The position numbers were made by a program, and so were the translations under genes. 64,000 nt of DNA from Orientallactaga sibirica (Eukaryota > Chordata > Mammalia > Rodentia > Dipodidae). Location: assembly GCA_036365145.1 (NCBI GenBank), contig JAEOAD010000034.1, positions 14,041,501-14,105,500 on the forward strand. Direction: 5' to 3'. The stretch's first letter is position 1, and each line of letters begins with the position of its first letter. The notes beneath the pieces are model-generated. The model had not been told where the DNA came from and did no database searches. It worked only from the letters and a program-made list of their open reading frames with translations. Positions 1-11,870 of this stretch are shown one piece after another.

Positions 1-19
1 AGTTTGTGGAAGGGTCTCA

Positions 20-395
20 TTGTGCTGGTTACTTTTCTTGTGGTGGTGACTAGACACAAGAGAAACAACTTAAAGAAGGAAGGATTTACTTGAATCTCCT
101 TCCTTAATGGTTTGTTCATTTTGATGAGGAAGGCAAGGCAGCAGAAGTTTTCTGACAACAGTTCATTCACCAGTCAAAACACAAACAACTTAATGAGTAA
201 GGCTTGCTTGAATCAAACCTCCTTCTCAGTCAGTCTGGGACCCCAGCCCATGGGCTGGTGGCCAGGTACAGGTGCTGACCTTTTCTCCATCAACCCAATC
301 CAGAAAGGAACCAGGTATGCACACAAGATTTGTCTGTAAAGTAAGCTAACTTAATGAAGTTGACAACTGAGCTTAACCATCACCAGACAATCAGG
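20..395 (-). repeat. LTR remnant (rodent ERVL/MaLR-like, type B)
   Basis: Read on the - strand it starts TGATGGTTAAGCTCAGTTGTC and ends near GTCTAGTCACCACCAC...AAAAGTAACC, the plan of a common rodent LTR also seen at 2936-3305 and 14800-15146. Diverged; family not assigned from memory with certainty. Confidence 0.5.
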
Positions 396-546
396 GCAAG
401 GCAAACAGACAAATGAAGGTGGTCAGGAATGGGAACAACAATGAGGTGAGTCTAGATGGCTAAGGGAGGTGTTGACTTGTTGAACTGGCTGCAGGGTATG
501 GTGGGAGAGACAGTGAAGGACCAGCATAGTATAATGGGAAAACGTC

Positions 547-2816
547 TGTTGCAGTCAGGTTCACATTGGTGACAGAAATCACCTGACCAAGAGCAGTTTT
601 CAGGAAAAAAAAGTTTATTTTGGCTTACGGATTTGAGGGGGCTCCATGATGGCAGGGAAAATAATGGCATGAGCAGAGGGTGGACATAACCCCCTGGCCA
701 ACATCAGGTGGACAATAGCAACAGAAGAGTGTGCCAAACACTGTCAAGAGGAAACTGGCTTCTTTCCCTTTTAGACCCTGACTCCCTCCCTCCCTCCCTT
801 TATTTGGGTTTCCTTTGTTTGTTTGTTCACTGGATTGTCCATGGAAAGTGAATGAACTTTCTGTCCCTGGCCCCCATAAACTGATAACCATACATGACGT
901 AAAATGCAATGCATACATCCAGTTTTAAAAGTCCCCATAGTTTTTAACAAACCAATGATGCTCAAACATCCCCATAGTACAAGGTCTTTAAGTGAGCTGT
1001 AATACCAAAAAACACCCACCAAAACCCATAATAGCACAGAATAAACATTCACACTGCAAAATATGGCATTGGGCATAGCAAAGAAATATTCAACCAATAC
1101 AAGATTTAAACAGAGCAAACATCAAATTCTGGAGCACCCAGTCCAGCAACTCTGACCAGTGATGAGTCTCTGGAGTTCCAATTCTGTCCCTCCAGCTAGG
1201 CTACTCACAGTCCCCAAAACCTTCATCCAGTGCCAGTAGCTCTCCTTGGCAGCCATCTCATAGTCCTGGCATCTCCACTGGGTCTCCACTGCAACCCACA
1301 GTTCATCCTCATGGCTCCATTGGACTCCACACAGCAAACTCAACAAGCCTGTTTCACATTGCCCATGGCCATTTTCAAAATACAAAACCGTGTTGCCATG
1401 ATGTAAAATGTAATACATTCAGTCCAACTTTAAGAGTCCTTATAGTTTTTATCAATCCCAATGATATTCAAACATCCCCATAGTCCAAAGTCTTTTGACT
1501 GAGCCATAATACCAAAAAAAAAAAACAATAATGGCACAGAATAAAAATTCACACTGCCAAAGATGGCACTAGACATAGCAAAGAAATATTCAACCAATAC
1601 AAGATTTAAAACAAGCACAGCAAACATCAAACTCCATAGCTCAAAGTCCAACAACTCTAACCAGTGACAAGTCTCCAAATCCAATAATTCAAATCGGTAA
1701 TGAGTTTCTGGAGTTCTAATTCCACCCCTCCAGCTAGGCTACTCACAGTCCAAGAAAACATCTGGTGCTGGCAGCTCTCCTTGGCAGCCATCTCATAGTC
1801 CTGACATCTCCACTGGGTCTCTACTGCAACCACAGTTCATTCTCATGGCTCCATTGGGCCTCAATGCAGGTAATCCAACAAGCCTGCTTCACACTTCCCA
1901 TGGCCATTTTCACAATACAAAACTATGTTGAAAATTCAATGACCTTCTCTTTCCTGCATTGGTTATACTCTATAGCACCAGGTGGGCTACCAATTTATTA
2001 ATCCAAGGGGGAATAAAGCAGACTTGGAAGAACAAGACACTCCTTCAGCATTCAGACCCCTTCAAAAGAGTCTGCCTTCTTTCTGTTGTCCTAATACAGG
2101 TTAGCTGGCCTAATGTCATTGTTTGTAATCTCTCAAACAATTGTAGCTTTTTAGGCCCAAAGATTTCTTTTCTGTGCCATATCCCTTTGCTCACACCAGT
2201 CCATTTCTACATAATTCAGTCCTGCACACATTCTCAAGACACAGGCATAACAGTAAGCCTCTCACACAAACTACTTCTAGCCAATTCTAGGCAATGCTCT
2301 TTCTTACCCTCATGAGCCAAACTTCACAGTCCTTATAGTCAATCAAGCTTTACTTATAGCACTGCAAGGTCTCTTAGGCCAAGGTTTCAAATCTGTCCAC
2401 ATTCTTCCTGCAAATCAGTTCCAAATGACCAAAGCCACAGTCAGGTTTCTTCTTGGTACCAGTTTTACTATTGTAGTCAGTTTTATGTTGCTGGAAGAAA
2501 ACACCCAACCAAGAGCAGTTTGTGGAAAGAAAGGGTTTATTTTGGTTTATAGACTCAAGAGGAAGCTCCTTGATGGCAGGGGAAAACAATGGCTTGAGCA
2601 GATGGTAGATATCACCTCCTGGCCAACATCAGGTGAACAACAGCAACAGGAAGAGTGTGCCAAACACTGGCAAGAGGAAGTTGGCTATAACACCCATAAG
2701 CCTGCCCCAACAATATACCGCCTCTAGGAGGCTCCAATTGCCAAATTGCCACCATCTGGGAGCCTAGCATTCAGAACACATAAGTTTGTGAGGGACAACT
2801 GAATGAAACCACCACA
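547..2816 (-). mobile_element. MaLR/ERVL-type retroelement, noncoding, antisense to C5
   Basis: Two copies of one LTR (547-~751, truncated; 2469-2816, full) flank ~1.7 kb of internal sequence. On the - strand the LTR begins TGTGGTGGTTTCATTCAG, has an AATAAA signal and ends ...CTGACTGCAACA (copy 547) or ...CTACAATA (copy 2469). Next to the right-hand (5') LTR, the - strand reads TGGTACCAAGAAGAAACC, resembling a tRNA-Leu-type primer binding site of ERVL/MaLR elements. No gag, pol or env frame is visible. The internal part contains a duplicated block. Confidence 0.65.
905..1935 (-). repeat. Duplicated internal block of the MaLR-like element
   Basis: About 905-1395 and 1402-1935 are two diverged copies of one ~500 bp unit: both contain catagcaaagaaatattcaa, ggcagccatctcatagtcct and tctccactgggtct in the same order. 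The second copy has a short insertion around 1672-1700. Confidence 0.75.
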
Positions 2817-2935
2817 TTCACTTTCTCTAAAAAGGTGAGTGAATTTTCCACCTACAACATGGTGGACAGCCATTATAATCAATCAATTGATTGATTGGTT
2901 TATTGATTCACCAAATATTTAATAATCACTGTATT

Positions 2936-3305
2936 AGTTAACTTTCTTGTCACTAGGACAAAACACTCAACATGAATAATGTAGGAGAGGAGGGATTTAT
3001 TTTGCTCACATTTCAGAAGTTTCCATTCATCATGGCAGGGAGGGCTTGGTAGAGCAGCTTACAGCATAACAGCCATCGATCAGAGAGTGAATAACTATGC
3101 TAGCAGGTTTTCTCCTTCCCCTCCCTTTACTGTATGTGGCCCTCAGCCTATGGAATGATGCCACCTACATTCAGGGGGTCTCTCCTCCTTGGTTGAGTCT
3201 CTCTAGAAATACACTCACAGACACAACAAATGTGTGCTTTACTAATGTCCTAGGCACTTCTCGTTCAGCAAAGATGATAGTCGAGATTAACCATCACAAG
3301 CACCT
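2936..3305 (-). repeat. LTR remnant, type B
   Basis: Ends (on + strand, left edge) with gtattagttaactttcttgt and carries ggagggatttattttgctca, the reverse complement of an AATAAA-bearing LTR 3' end; the right edge reads agattaaccatcaca. Same family as 20-395. Confidence 0.6.
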
Positions 3306-3495
3306 ACCATGTAATAGTAAGTACCAAGGATTGCAAAGACAATTCTAGTGGGAGAAGAAAAAAATGAATGAATGAATCAACCAGTGAAGAATTAAAGAAT
3401 AAGGACAGGTAGTTTTTAATATTGTGAAGAAAAAATATTAGGAGCAAGAAAATAAACAAATCAAGGGTCATTATTTATTTAGAAATGTGGACAGG

Positions 3496-3812
3496 TGTTG
3501 CAGTCAGGTTCGCACTGCTGGCAGAAAATACCTGACCAAGAGCAGCTTGTGGGAAAAAAGGGGTTTATTTTGGCTTACAGACTTGAGGGGAATCTCCATG
3601 ATAGCAGGAGAAAACAATGGCATAAGCAGAGGGTGGACATCACCTCCTGACCAACATCAGGTGGACAACAGCAACAGGAGAGTGTGTCAAACAGTGGCAA
3701 GAGGAAACTGGCTATAACACTCATAAGCTCACTCCAGGAAGCATTGATTCCCAAATCACCATCAGCTTGGAAAACCCAAGTTTATGGGGAACACCTGAAT
3801 CAAACCACCACA
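3496..3812 (-). mobile_element. Solo MaLR-type LTR with 5-bp target duplication
   Basis: 317 bp with TG...CA ends: left TGTTGCAGTCAGG, right AATCAAACCACCACA. It is flanked on both sides by ACAGG (3491-3495 and 3813-3817), a 5-bp target duplication typical of ERVL/MaLR. Same LTR as the pair at 547 and 2469. Confidence 0.85.
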
Positions 3813-4204
3813 ACAGGTGAGGTTATAGTATGGAAAAGACAGTCATACCCAGAAGGAAGCAAGTATCTGGGGGATCTGGGGGGATCCTTTGTCACTTTGA
3901 CTAATGTACAGAGGATGAAATTCTCCCCATGCACAGACTCTGCTGTGGATACATCAATGAGAAGCAAGAGTCACATGAAAGGTAGTTCTGCGGCCCGCTT
4001 TGAAGGACTTGTGCACGATAAGTACTGCATAGTCACCACTCCCACCACATAGACTACTGGAAGCACTGCAAACCGAGCAGCACAAGACCTTTAAGAGCCC
4101 TGAAGTGAAAACAGCTGTTAACCCTTAGTGTTTCCCCGAGAGTTCAAAATTCCTATAAGTTCAGTTTAAGACGGCTGTTGAAAGTGTTAATTCTAGAAAC
4201 AGGC

Positions 4205-4385
4205 TGTTCAAGTTCAGGTCTTAATTTTGTAACTTAAGGAACTCTATGAGCCATGAGCAAGAATGAGACTCTCCTTACCTTGTAGTTGTTAAGTAACACT
4301 GTGAGCAGTGTATAGATAAAGTGTTTAGAAGGGTGCTTAGCACCTGGGAAGGTTTCGGTAAATGTATCTTATTACCAGTTCCGAT
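4205..4385 (+). repeat. MIR SINE, old
   Basis: Diverged MIR pattern: tgagactctccttaccttgtag, then gtgtttagaagggtgcttagcacctggg. Intron 1; the flanking 3818-4204 and 4386-4736 show nothing recognisable. Confidence 0.5.
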
Positions 4386-4736
4386 TATCTGTGGTTCCTG
4401 TTAAGGAACCACATCAGATGATGTAAGTCTAGAGATTCTTCAATTGGCCTATAAGTGGCCCTAAATTCGCTATGTAGGAGAACTGCCAGATGTTTTAAAG
4501 GACTTCATTTTTCACAAACCAGTTTCATTGTTACTAAAGACCTGCTGATTATCAAAAACTTAAAATGTCCCAATGTTGCCAGGAGCCTGCATTAATTCTT
4601 AGGTGGGGTGGTGGATGTACCCCAAGGCTGTTGGAGCATGTGGATTAGTCAATCAGTATGCCTTTGGGGGTTCACACACGTTTCTTTTCTGGCATAATTA
4701 CATATGAAGCACTCACTATTAAAAGTAGATACTCTT

Positions 4737-4936
4737 GGACTGGGGAAGTGTCTTAATGGTTGAGGCGTTTGCCTGCAAAGCCTAAGACCCCCCGGTTCAA
4801 ATCCCCAGGACCCACGTAAGCCAGATGCACAAGCGGACACATGTGTCTGGAGTTCATTTGCAGTGGTTGGAGGCCCTGCATGCCCATTCTCTCTCTCCCT
4901 CTATCTTCCTCTTTCTCTTTCTCTCTCTCTTTCAAA

Positions 4937-4979
<43 letters not shown>

Positions 4980-4985
4980 AATATT
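4737..4985 (+). repeat. B2-like SINE with (AAAT)n tail
   Basis: tRNA-like head (gttgaggcgtttgcctgc, ccggttcaaatcc box B), conserved body (gtctggagttcatttgcagt), CT-rich run and a long aaataaataaat tail. Confidence 0.9.
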
Positions 4986-5633
4986 TTTTTAAAAAGTAGA
5001 TACCCTTGTAATGAATTATTAATAGTCTAGTTTCCATTTAATAAGACAATGAGAAAAGCACATACTTTAAAATTTGGGTTTCAAAGACTTATGTAATATC
5101 TTTTCCATTCTTGTGTAAATTACATGAAGCATAATTGAGAGAACAGTCTACGGCCGAACAATGCTTATAGCTTTGGCCTCAGTGATACACGTGATAACTG
5201 AGGGAGGCATGAATATCAAGTCCTGCCTCATTCACTGCTAAGCCAGGTTGCTTTGGTCAATGTAACTTGTGGAACAGCAACAATAACTAAATCACTGACT
5301 TCTTGTAAATACCAAAAGAGTTATATGCAAAGTGCTAACATAGCCTCTGACATGTTAAATGATTGGTTACTGTTATCATTATTATTGCTTGGCTAGTATT
5401 ATTACTTCTTGAAGCCCTTTAAGGACCTTCATTATTGCTCCCATCTACAGCTCCATTCCCCAGCTAACTTATAGTCTTTATCCTTAGCCACCCGCCAGCA
5501 TAGCACAATATTTCTACAATTATTTCCTTTCATCTAATTTGCAAGTTATGTCTCAGTTTGGTGATTTAGCTTCAGTGGCTCAGCCAGTAGATGGCAGAGC
5601 TAGCATTCAACAATTCATTCATGCCTATTTCAA

Positions 5634-5793
5634 TTTTTTTGTTGTTGTTTGTTTTTCAAGGTAGGGTTTCACTCTGGCCCCAGGCTGACCTGGAATTAAC
5701 TATGTAGTTTCAGCGTGGGGTCTAACTCACAGTGATCCTCCTACCTCTGCCTCCTGAGTGCTGGGATTAAAGGCTTGCGCCACCACGCCCCGG
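5634..5793 (-). repeat. B1 SINE
   Basis: Antisense B1: gaggctgacctggaatt-type body, ctcctgagtgctgggattaa, ends ccaccacgccccggc, with T-rich left end. Confidence 0.9.
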
Positions 5794-5936
5794 CACCCTA
5801 TTTCATTTTTTATCTGAACTGAGGAAATAAAAATGAGCCACTTACATGTTCCAGTCAACATCAGTAAGTTCTCTTTGGGTGCACCATCCCACAGAGGATG
5901 TAAACTGAGCTTCCAGGTATTTCTTTGGTCTTTTTT

Positions 5937-6251
5937 AAAAATATTTTTTTTATTTTTATTTATTTGTTTGAGAGAAAGAGGGAGAAAGAGGCAGATAGAG
6001 AGAGAATGGGCATGCCATGGCCTTTAGCCATTGCAAACAAACTCCAGACATATGCGCCACCTTGTACATCTGGCTTACATGGGTTCTGGGGAATAGAACC
6101 CGAGTCCTTTGGCTTTGCAGGCAATTGCCTTAACTGCTATGTCATCTCTCCAGCCCCATGCCTGGCAGTTTATGTGGGAACAGGGGATCCAAACTCAGGT
6201 CCTTATGTTTGCATGACAAGCACTTTACCCACTGAGTCATCTCCTAGTTCC
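5937..6251 (-). repeat. B2-like SINE (5937-6157) abutting B4-like fragment (6158-6251)
   Basis: B2-like copy ends gtcatctctccagcccc. The following piece (ggatccaaactcaggtcctt ... cactgagtcatctc) is an antisense ID/B4-type 3' part. Confidence 0.8.
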
Positions 6252-6278
6252 AGTTTCAGCTTTTAAAATATCATTTTG

Positions 6279-6505
6279 GGGGGCTGGAGGGATGACTTAG
6301 TGGTTAAGGTGCTTGCCTCCAAAGCCAAAGGACCCAAGTTCAGTTCCCCAGTACCCATGTAAGCCAGATGTACAAGGGGGTCCAAGTGTCTGGAGTTCAT
6401 TCGTGGTGGCTAGAGGCCCTAGCGTGCCCATTCTCTCTCTGTGTCCATCTCCTCTCTCTATCCCTCTCTCTCTGCTTGCAAATAAATAAATTAATTTTTT
6501 AAAAA
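6279..6505 (+). repeat. B2-like SINE
   Basis: Starts ggggctggagggatgactta, ends in CT run and aaataaataaatt; it lies 130 bp before exon 2. Confidence 0.9.
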
Positions 6506-6636
6506 TAATCAAAATATGACTTTGACTTGAAATATCCTATTTTCAATTGAGTCTCAAGTGTGAGGAAAAATATTAGAACTGTAGGAAAATATGCAATACA
6601 AATGTAGCTAAACCTTTTCTTTTAATGTTTCAACAG

Positions 6637-6829
6637 ATACGTCATTTCAGCACCAAAGATATTCCGTGTTGGAGCATCTGAAAACATTGTCATTCAAGCT
6701 TATGGATACACAGAAGCATTTGATGCAACAGTCTCGATAAGAAGTTATCCTGACAAAAAATTTAGTTACTCTTCAGGTTATGTTAATTTATCCCCAGAAA
6801 ATAAATACCAAACCTCTGCAACATTAACA
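6637..6829 (+). CDS. C5: C5 exon 2: start of MG1
   Basis: Encodes residues ~22-86 of the precursor, the N-terminus of the mature beta chain and most of macroglobulin domain MG1. The first base completes a codon split with exon 1; reading then runs [20 protein letters not shown] and on to SATLT, very close to human C5. The acceptor is tttcaacag and the donor gtatgt. Length 193 nt (1 + 64 codons), so it ends in phase 0. VNLS near 6782-6793 is an N-glycosylation sequon where human C5 has VHLS. Intron 2 (6.0 kb) follows. Confidence 0.96.
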
Positions 6830-7049
6830 GTATGTATTTATCTTCACTTTCTCTACATATTTTTATAACATTTGTACAAAGTTTGAATATTGATAAAAGA
6901 AAATTTTATCCATTAGTATCACTCCACTTTGTGTGATTATGGGCTGATTACCAGTAAGTACTGATAATAGGAATGAAGCAGAAATTTTTTTAAAAATTAT
7001 ATTTCTTTTGAGTAATGCTTATCAGTGTCCACTCTTATTAAAAATTAAA

Positions 7050-7435
7050 TTGGGTCTGGAGAGATGGCTGAGAGGTTAAGGCACTTGCCTGTGAAGCCTA
7101 AGAACTCCTGTTCAAATCTCCAGGTCCACATAGCCAGATGCATAGTGATGCAAGCACACAATGCTGCACATGCACACAAGGGAGTACACACATCTGGAGT
7201 TTGTTTGCAGCAGCTGAAAGTCCTGGCACACCCATTCTGTCTCTCTCTCTCTACTTCTTTCTATCCCTCTCTCCCTCTTTCTCAAAATAAATAAATAAAA
7301 ATAAAAGCAGCCCCTCTCTCCGGGAGGCAGAGGTAGGAGGATTGCCGTGAGTTCAAGGCCTTTGAGACTCAAAATAAATAGAAAAAAACCAAAAATAAAA
7401 TAAAATAAGATAAAATAAATAAAATAAAATTGTAC
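7050..7435 (+). repeat. B2-like SINE, second subfamily, plus B1 scrap and (TAAAA)n
   Basis: 7050-7298 carries the longer body (gcaagcacacaatgctgcac) of the second subfamily. 7330-7372 is a short B1 piece. 7373-7435 is an A-rich taaaataaaat stretch. Confidence 0.8.
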
Positions 7436-7740
7436 TAATATAAGAATTTTTAAATGAATTTAAATACTTTTTCATGAAAATGATAATTAAAAATAAATAG
7501 GGAAATGAATGTTCATATTTATCTGTAGTGTGGTATTGCTTACAGAAATTTATGGATGCCCTTGAACATTTGTTGTTCAAGCCCCAGTGTTCTAAAATTA
7601 TATGTTTTTCTCCCCAAAGTACAAAATTATTGATTACTGCATTGAACAATTCTCATTGAAAACACAATGAGAAGGATGAACAAGCTTGATCAAATAACCC
7701 TTCTATAAAGATTGATTAGAGACATGTTTACAACTCTTTG

Positions 7741-8218
7741 GTTTTTTTTTTTTTTTTTTTTTTTGGCCTATGTTCATTGTACATAGTGATGTATTTCATA
7801 AAGGCAATTTCTTTCAAGTATATCATGTAACTTGGCTCCATTTATCACCCACTTCTGAAGTGTTAGTTTAGTTTTATTTATTTATCTGAGAGAGAAGAGG
7901 GAGAGAGAGAGAGAGAGAATGGGTGAACCAGGGTCTTCAGCCACTGCAAACGAACTCCATTTTGTGCATCTGGTTTCTGTGGGTGGGTCCTAGGGAATCA
8001 AACCTCTGTCCTTTGGCTTTGTGGGCAAGCACCTTAATCACTAAGCCATCTCTGTAGCCCATATCACCCCATTTCTATACCTTCCCATTTGCTTCAAATG
8101 TTTTTTTTTTTTTTGAGGCAGGGTCTCACTCTAGCCCAAACTAATCTGAAATGCATTCTGTATCCCAACTGGCCTTGAACTCACTGTGATTATAGGAATG
8201 AACCACCATACCTGGATT
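7741..8218 (-). repeat. L1 3'-end fragment split by a B2-like SINE, then B1
   Basis: Poly-T (7741-7763) and diverged L1-like sequence (7764-7860, 8063-8098) flank an antisense B2-like copy (7861-8062, ending ccatctctgtagccc). An antisense B1 follows (8099-8218). Confidence 0.65.
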
Positions 8219-8389
8219 CTGGAATGCCATTTTTATCCTTTCTCTTTAAGGCTGTGTTTGTCTTTATTGGTTAGATATGTTTTTATAGGCAATAAGTAGA
8301 TGAATCCTGTTTTATAAATCAATCGCTAGTCTATATCTTGTTTTATCTTGCTTTCTTTTTTGCTTTTTTCTCACAGCCACATATATATA

Positions 8390-8705
8390 TATTTGGTTCT
8401 TTGGTTCTTTCTGAGGTAGAGTCTTGCTGTAGCCCAGGCTGACCTGGAATTCATTCTGTATTCTCAGGTGGCCTCAAACTCATGGGATTAAAGGTATACA
8501 CAACCACGCCTGGCACTCTCTCTCTCTCTCTCTTTTTTTTTTTTGGAGGTAGGATCTCACTCTAATCAAAGCTGACTGGAATTTACTATTTAGTCTCAGT
8601 ATGGTCTCCAACTGACAGTAATCCTCCTACTTACCTCTGCCTTCTGAGTGCTGGAATTAAAGGTGTGTGCCTTTAACTAAAGGCATTAATTAAAGAGTAA
8701 AAGAT
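8390..8705 (-). repeat. Two diverged B1 SINEs
   Basis: 8390-8515 (ggctgacctggaattcattc ... ccacgcctggc), a (CT)n run, then 8530-8705 (gaggtaggatctcactctaa ... gtgctggaattaaaggtgtg). Confidence 0.8.
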
Positions 8706-8744
8706 GTGTGCCCAGCTAGTCTATATCTTTTGATTAGAGAATTG

Positions 8745-9850
8745 AAACTGTGAATATTCAAAGTTTTATTATTGAAAGATAGGTATCATTTTGTTGTTTT
8801 GTAGTATTTGATAATTTCCTATTTCTTCACTTGCTTATTTCTGCTCTAGTGTGGGCTATTCTTAACCATGGCTTCAAGTATATGTTTATATTCCTGTTAG
8901 TGATAGAATCTTTTCAAATATCTTCCATAGTCCTGGCTTAGTTTGTGTTTATCATTGGAATCTCTTCTTTCTTCTTCAATTATGAAGGATAGCTTTGCTA
9001 TATATAAAATCATCTGAGTTGACAGTCATCTTTCATAGTTTTGAATATATCTTTCCCTGCTGTCCTGGCTTTTAGAGTTTCTGTTGAGAAATTTGTTGTT
9101 ATTGTGATGGATTTTATTTCATATGGCTTGGTTATTCTCTCATGCAACTTTCAATGTTCTTTCTTTGCACACATACTTAGCATTTTCACTATAATATGAT
9201 ATGGGGAGGTTCTTATTTAATCTTTGGTGTTCTGAACTCCTCCTGTGTTTGGATGGCCCTTTCTTCTCCCAGATTAGGGCAGTTTTCTGTTTTGATCTTA
9301 TTAGCCATGTTTCCTGTGTTTTTAGCTTGAATTTCTTTCCCCTCTTCTATGCTCATGACTTAACTTATAGAGTTGATTTTTTTCACAATTTCCAACGTAG
9401 TATATATGTTCTATTCACACTTTCTTAAGATTTTATTGTTGCTATTATCTGAATGTTCTAATTCATCTACCTTATCTTTTTTTTTTTCCCCAAGGCAGAG
9501 GCTCACTCTAGATTAGGCTGACATGGAACTCATTTTGTAGCCCAAGGCTGACCTTGAACTCAAAGTGATCCTCCTACTTGAGTCTCCTGAGTGCTGGAAT
9601 GCATTAAAGATGTGTGTCATTACTCATGTGTTATTTACTCTGCTTTCCCCTGTTCTACTTACTGAAGTATTGTCCTTTATTTGCTACTGAAATTAGCAGT
9701 TTTTCTGTCATCTGTCATAGGCTAGTGCTCTACCAGTATACAGGATATGTTCTCAGAGCGTCTAGCAGTCTAGTCAAGGGTATTTTGCACCATCTTCCCT
9801 CCTTATCTAACTTCCATGTGTCCCTAGGTAGCCTAGGTTGCCCATAAACC
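8745..9850 (-). repeat. Old L1 fragment interrupted by B1 (9474-9615)
   Basis: T-rich sequence resembling antisense mammalian L1 3' regions (ttcttcaattatgaaggata; agtttctgttgagaaattt; ttttctgttttgatcttatt). No ORF survives. Assignment rests on resemblance only. Confidence 0.45.
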
Positions 9851-9967
9851 CATGATCCTCCTTCCTCAGACTCAGTCTTGTCTTCAAGTTTGAGACCACT
9901 GGCTGGAATATCAAATCTTCTTTACAATGTGTTACACTTTTAAGGAATCATGTTTTCTCTATAGTTG

Positions 9968-10060
9968 GTGTGTGTGTGTGCATGTGTGTGTGTGTGTGCA
10001 AGTGCACATGCATTTGTTTAGATGTGTGCACATGTGTGTGGAAGTTAGAGATCAACACCA
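9968..10060. repeat. (TG)n microsatellite, interrupted
   Basis: Runs of tgtgtg mixed with catgtg and cacatg; creates an artificial CVCVCV reading frame. Confidence 0.9.
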
Positions 10061-10079
10061 GGAAGCTTCCTCAATTGCT

Positions 10080-10385
10080 TGCTTGCTTGCTTTCATTCTT
10101 TGTTTCTTTGTTTCTTTGTTTCTTTCTCTTTCTCTCTCTTTCTTCTTTCTTTCTTCTTCTTTCTTTCTTTTTGACAGGATTTCTCACTGAACCTTATGCT
10201 CACTGAATGGCTAGATTAGCTAGCTAGCAAGACCCAGTGATCCTTCTGTGTCTTCCTGCCTTCCCAATACTGGGATTATAGACATGCACAACTGCACAGA
10301 CTTTACATAGGTACTGGAGACCTGCACTCAGGTCCTCATGCTTATGCAGCAAGTGCTCCACCGACACAGACATCCCCCCAGATTC
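10080..10385 (-). repeat. CT/TTTC-rich run and B4-like SINE
   Basis: 10080-10170 is ttgcttgcttgc/tttctttc low complexity. 10170-10385 is a composite B1-plus-ID element (caatactgggattatagaca ... caggtcctcatgcttatgca ... ccgacacagacatcccccca). Confidence 0.7.
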
Positions 10386-10638
10386 TTATAGTTTTTTTCT
10401 TTTTCTTTTTTGTAATTTTTTAATGAGAGAGAGAAAGAGAGAGAGAGAGAGAATTGAATTGGTCCAACAGGGCCTCCAGCCACTGCAATCAAACTCCAGA
10501 CGAGTGTTCCACCTTGTGCACATGCATGACCTTATGCATTTGTGTTACCTTGTGCGTCTGGCTTACATGGGACCTGGAGAGTCTAATATGGGTCCTTTGC
10601 AGGCAAGTTCCTAACCACTAAGCAATCTTTCCAGCCCT
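10386..10638 (-). repeat. B2-like SINE, long variant
   Basis: Contains an extra segment (accttgtgcacatgcatgac ... cttatgcatttgtgttacct) shared with the copy at 58351-58566; ends caatctttccagccc. Confidence 0.85.
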
Positions 10639-10667
10639 CACAGTTTATTGCTTAAAAGTAGAGAAAG

Positions 10668-10890
10668 TGGCTGGAGAGATGGTTTAGCGGTTAAGGCATT
10701 TGCTTGCAAAGCCAAAAGACCTCAGTTCTACTCCCCAGGACCCATGTAAGCCAGATGCACAAGGTGGTGTATGTGTCTGGAGTTTGTCTGCAGTGGCTGG
10801 AGGCCCAGGCATGCTTATTCTTTCTCTGTCTGCCTCTTTTTCTCTCTCGTGCTCACTCAAATAAATTAATTAATAAATTTAAAAATTAGA
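10668..10890 (+). repeat. B2-like SINE
   Basis: ggctggagagatggtttagc head; gtctggagtttgtctgcagt body; aaataaattaattaat tail. Confidence 0.9.
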
Positions 10891-11439
10891 AAAAGAACTT
10901 AAGAACACTTGTAATGCAACCCAGATGCAGAAAATCTATAGTGTTTTACTATGTTTTCAAATTTCTGCAATATTCTCACATGCATAATTTCACAGTACTT
11001 AGTTTTAGTGATTAACTTTTATCCCATGATTTCAAAACCTAAAGTTTCATGGGGACATTTTTCCTCTTATTACATATTTTACTGTAGTAAATTCCCATGT
11101 CACATAATGAGGAAAATGCCTATACAAATTGAAATGCATGCATCTATGCCATGGGAACAGAAAGACAATGTAAAACCAAGTGTCAAGACCATCTGTCAAG
11201 ATATTACACAGAGAGAATGGAGAATATGGATGAATCCAAAGCTGATGAGGAAAAGTTTCTTGTGAGCTTCTATACTAGTAGTTCTATTAAATATGAATAA
11301 AATTTAGGAAACATGGAACCAAAAAATTTTAAATTATTTAAATCTAATTTTTACTATAATATTAGATAATGAAGTCTTTCCACAAAATTGGTTTACTCTT
11401 TTGGCTTCTCTTCTACTTATTTGTTTGATTGTTTGTGGT

Positions 11440-11505
11440 TATTTTTAAAAAAAATTTTATTTTTATTTGTTTTTTTTTTTTTGAGAGAGAGAGAGAGGGG
11501 GAGAA

Positions 11506-11539
<34 letters not shown>

Positions 11540-11690
11540 TGGGTGTACCAGGGTGTCCAGCTACTGCAAACAAACTCCAGACGCATGTACCACCTTGTGC
11601 ATCTGGCTTACGTGGGCTGTGGGGAATTGAACCTAGGGCCTTTGGCTTTGCAGGCAAGCACCTTAACTGCTAAGCCTTCCCTCGAGCCTT
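11440..11690 (-). repeat. B2-like SINE with (CA)n
   Basis: Antisense copy whose CT-rich segment has become a (CA)n run at 11509-11536; ends taagccttccctcgagcc. Confidence 0.9.
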
Positions 11691-11694
11691 GTGG

Positions 11695-11845
11695 TTATTT
11701 TTTATTTGTTGTTTTATTGTTAATTTTTTTTTTTTTTTTTTTGGTTTTGCAAAGGGTCTCACTCTTCCAGGCTGACCTGGAATTAACTATGTAGTCTCAG
11801 GGTGGCCTTGAATTCACCGCGATCCTACCTCTGCCTTTTATTTGT
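11695..11845 (-). repeat. B1 SINE, 3'-truncated
   Basis: caggctgacctggaattaac then tgtagtctcagggtggcctt; stops in the ctacctctgcc segment. Confidence 0.85.
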
Positions 11846-11870
11846 TGTTTTATTGTTAAATTTTTTTATG

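Noticed and set aside
1..6636. C5 exon 1 hidden in the first 6.6 kb.
   Set aside because: I scanned for a signal-peptide exon ending in a split Thr codon with a donor and found none; the stretch is LTRs, SINEs and unassigned intron.
9970..10206. Cysteine-rich repeat proteins (CVCVCV, YLSIYLS, THTHTH frames, also at 11460, 19896, 28840, 38361).
   Set aside because: They are translations of (TG)n, (CA)n and (TATC)n microsatellites.
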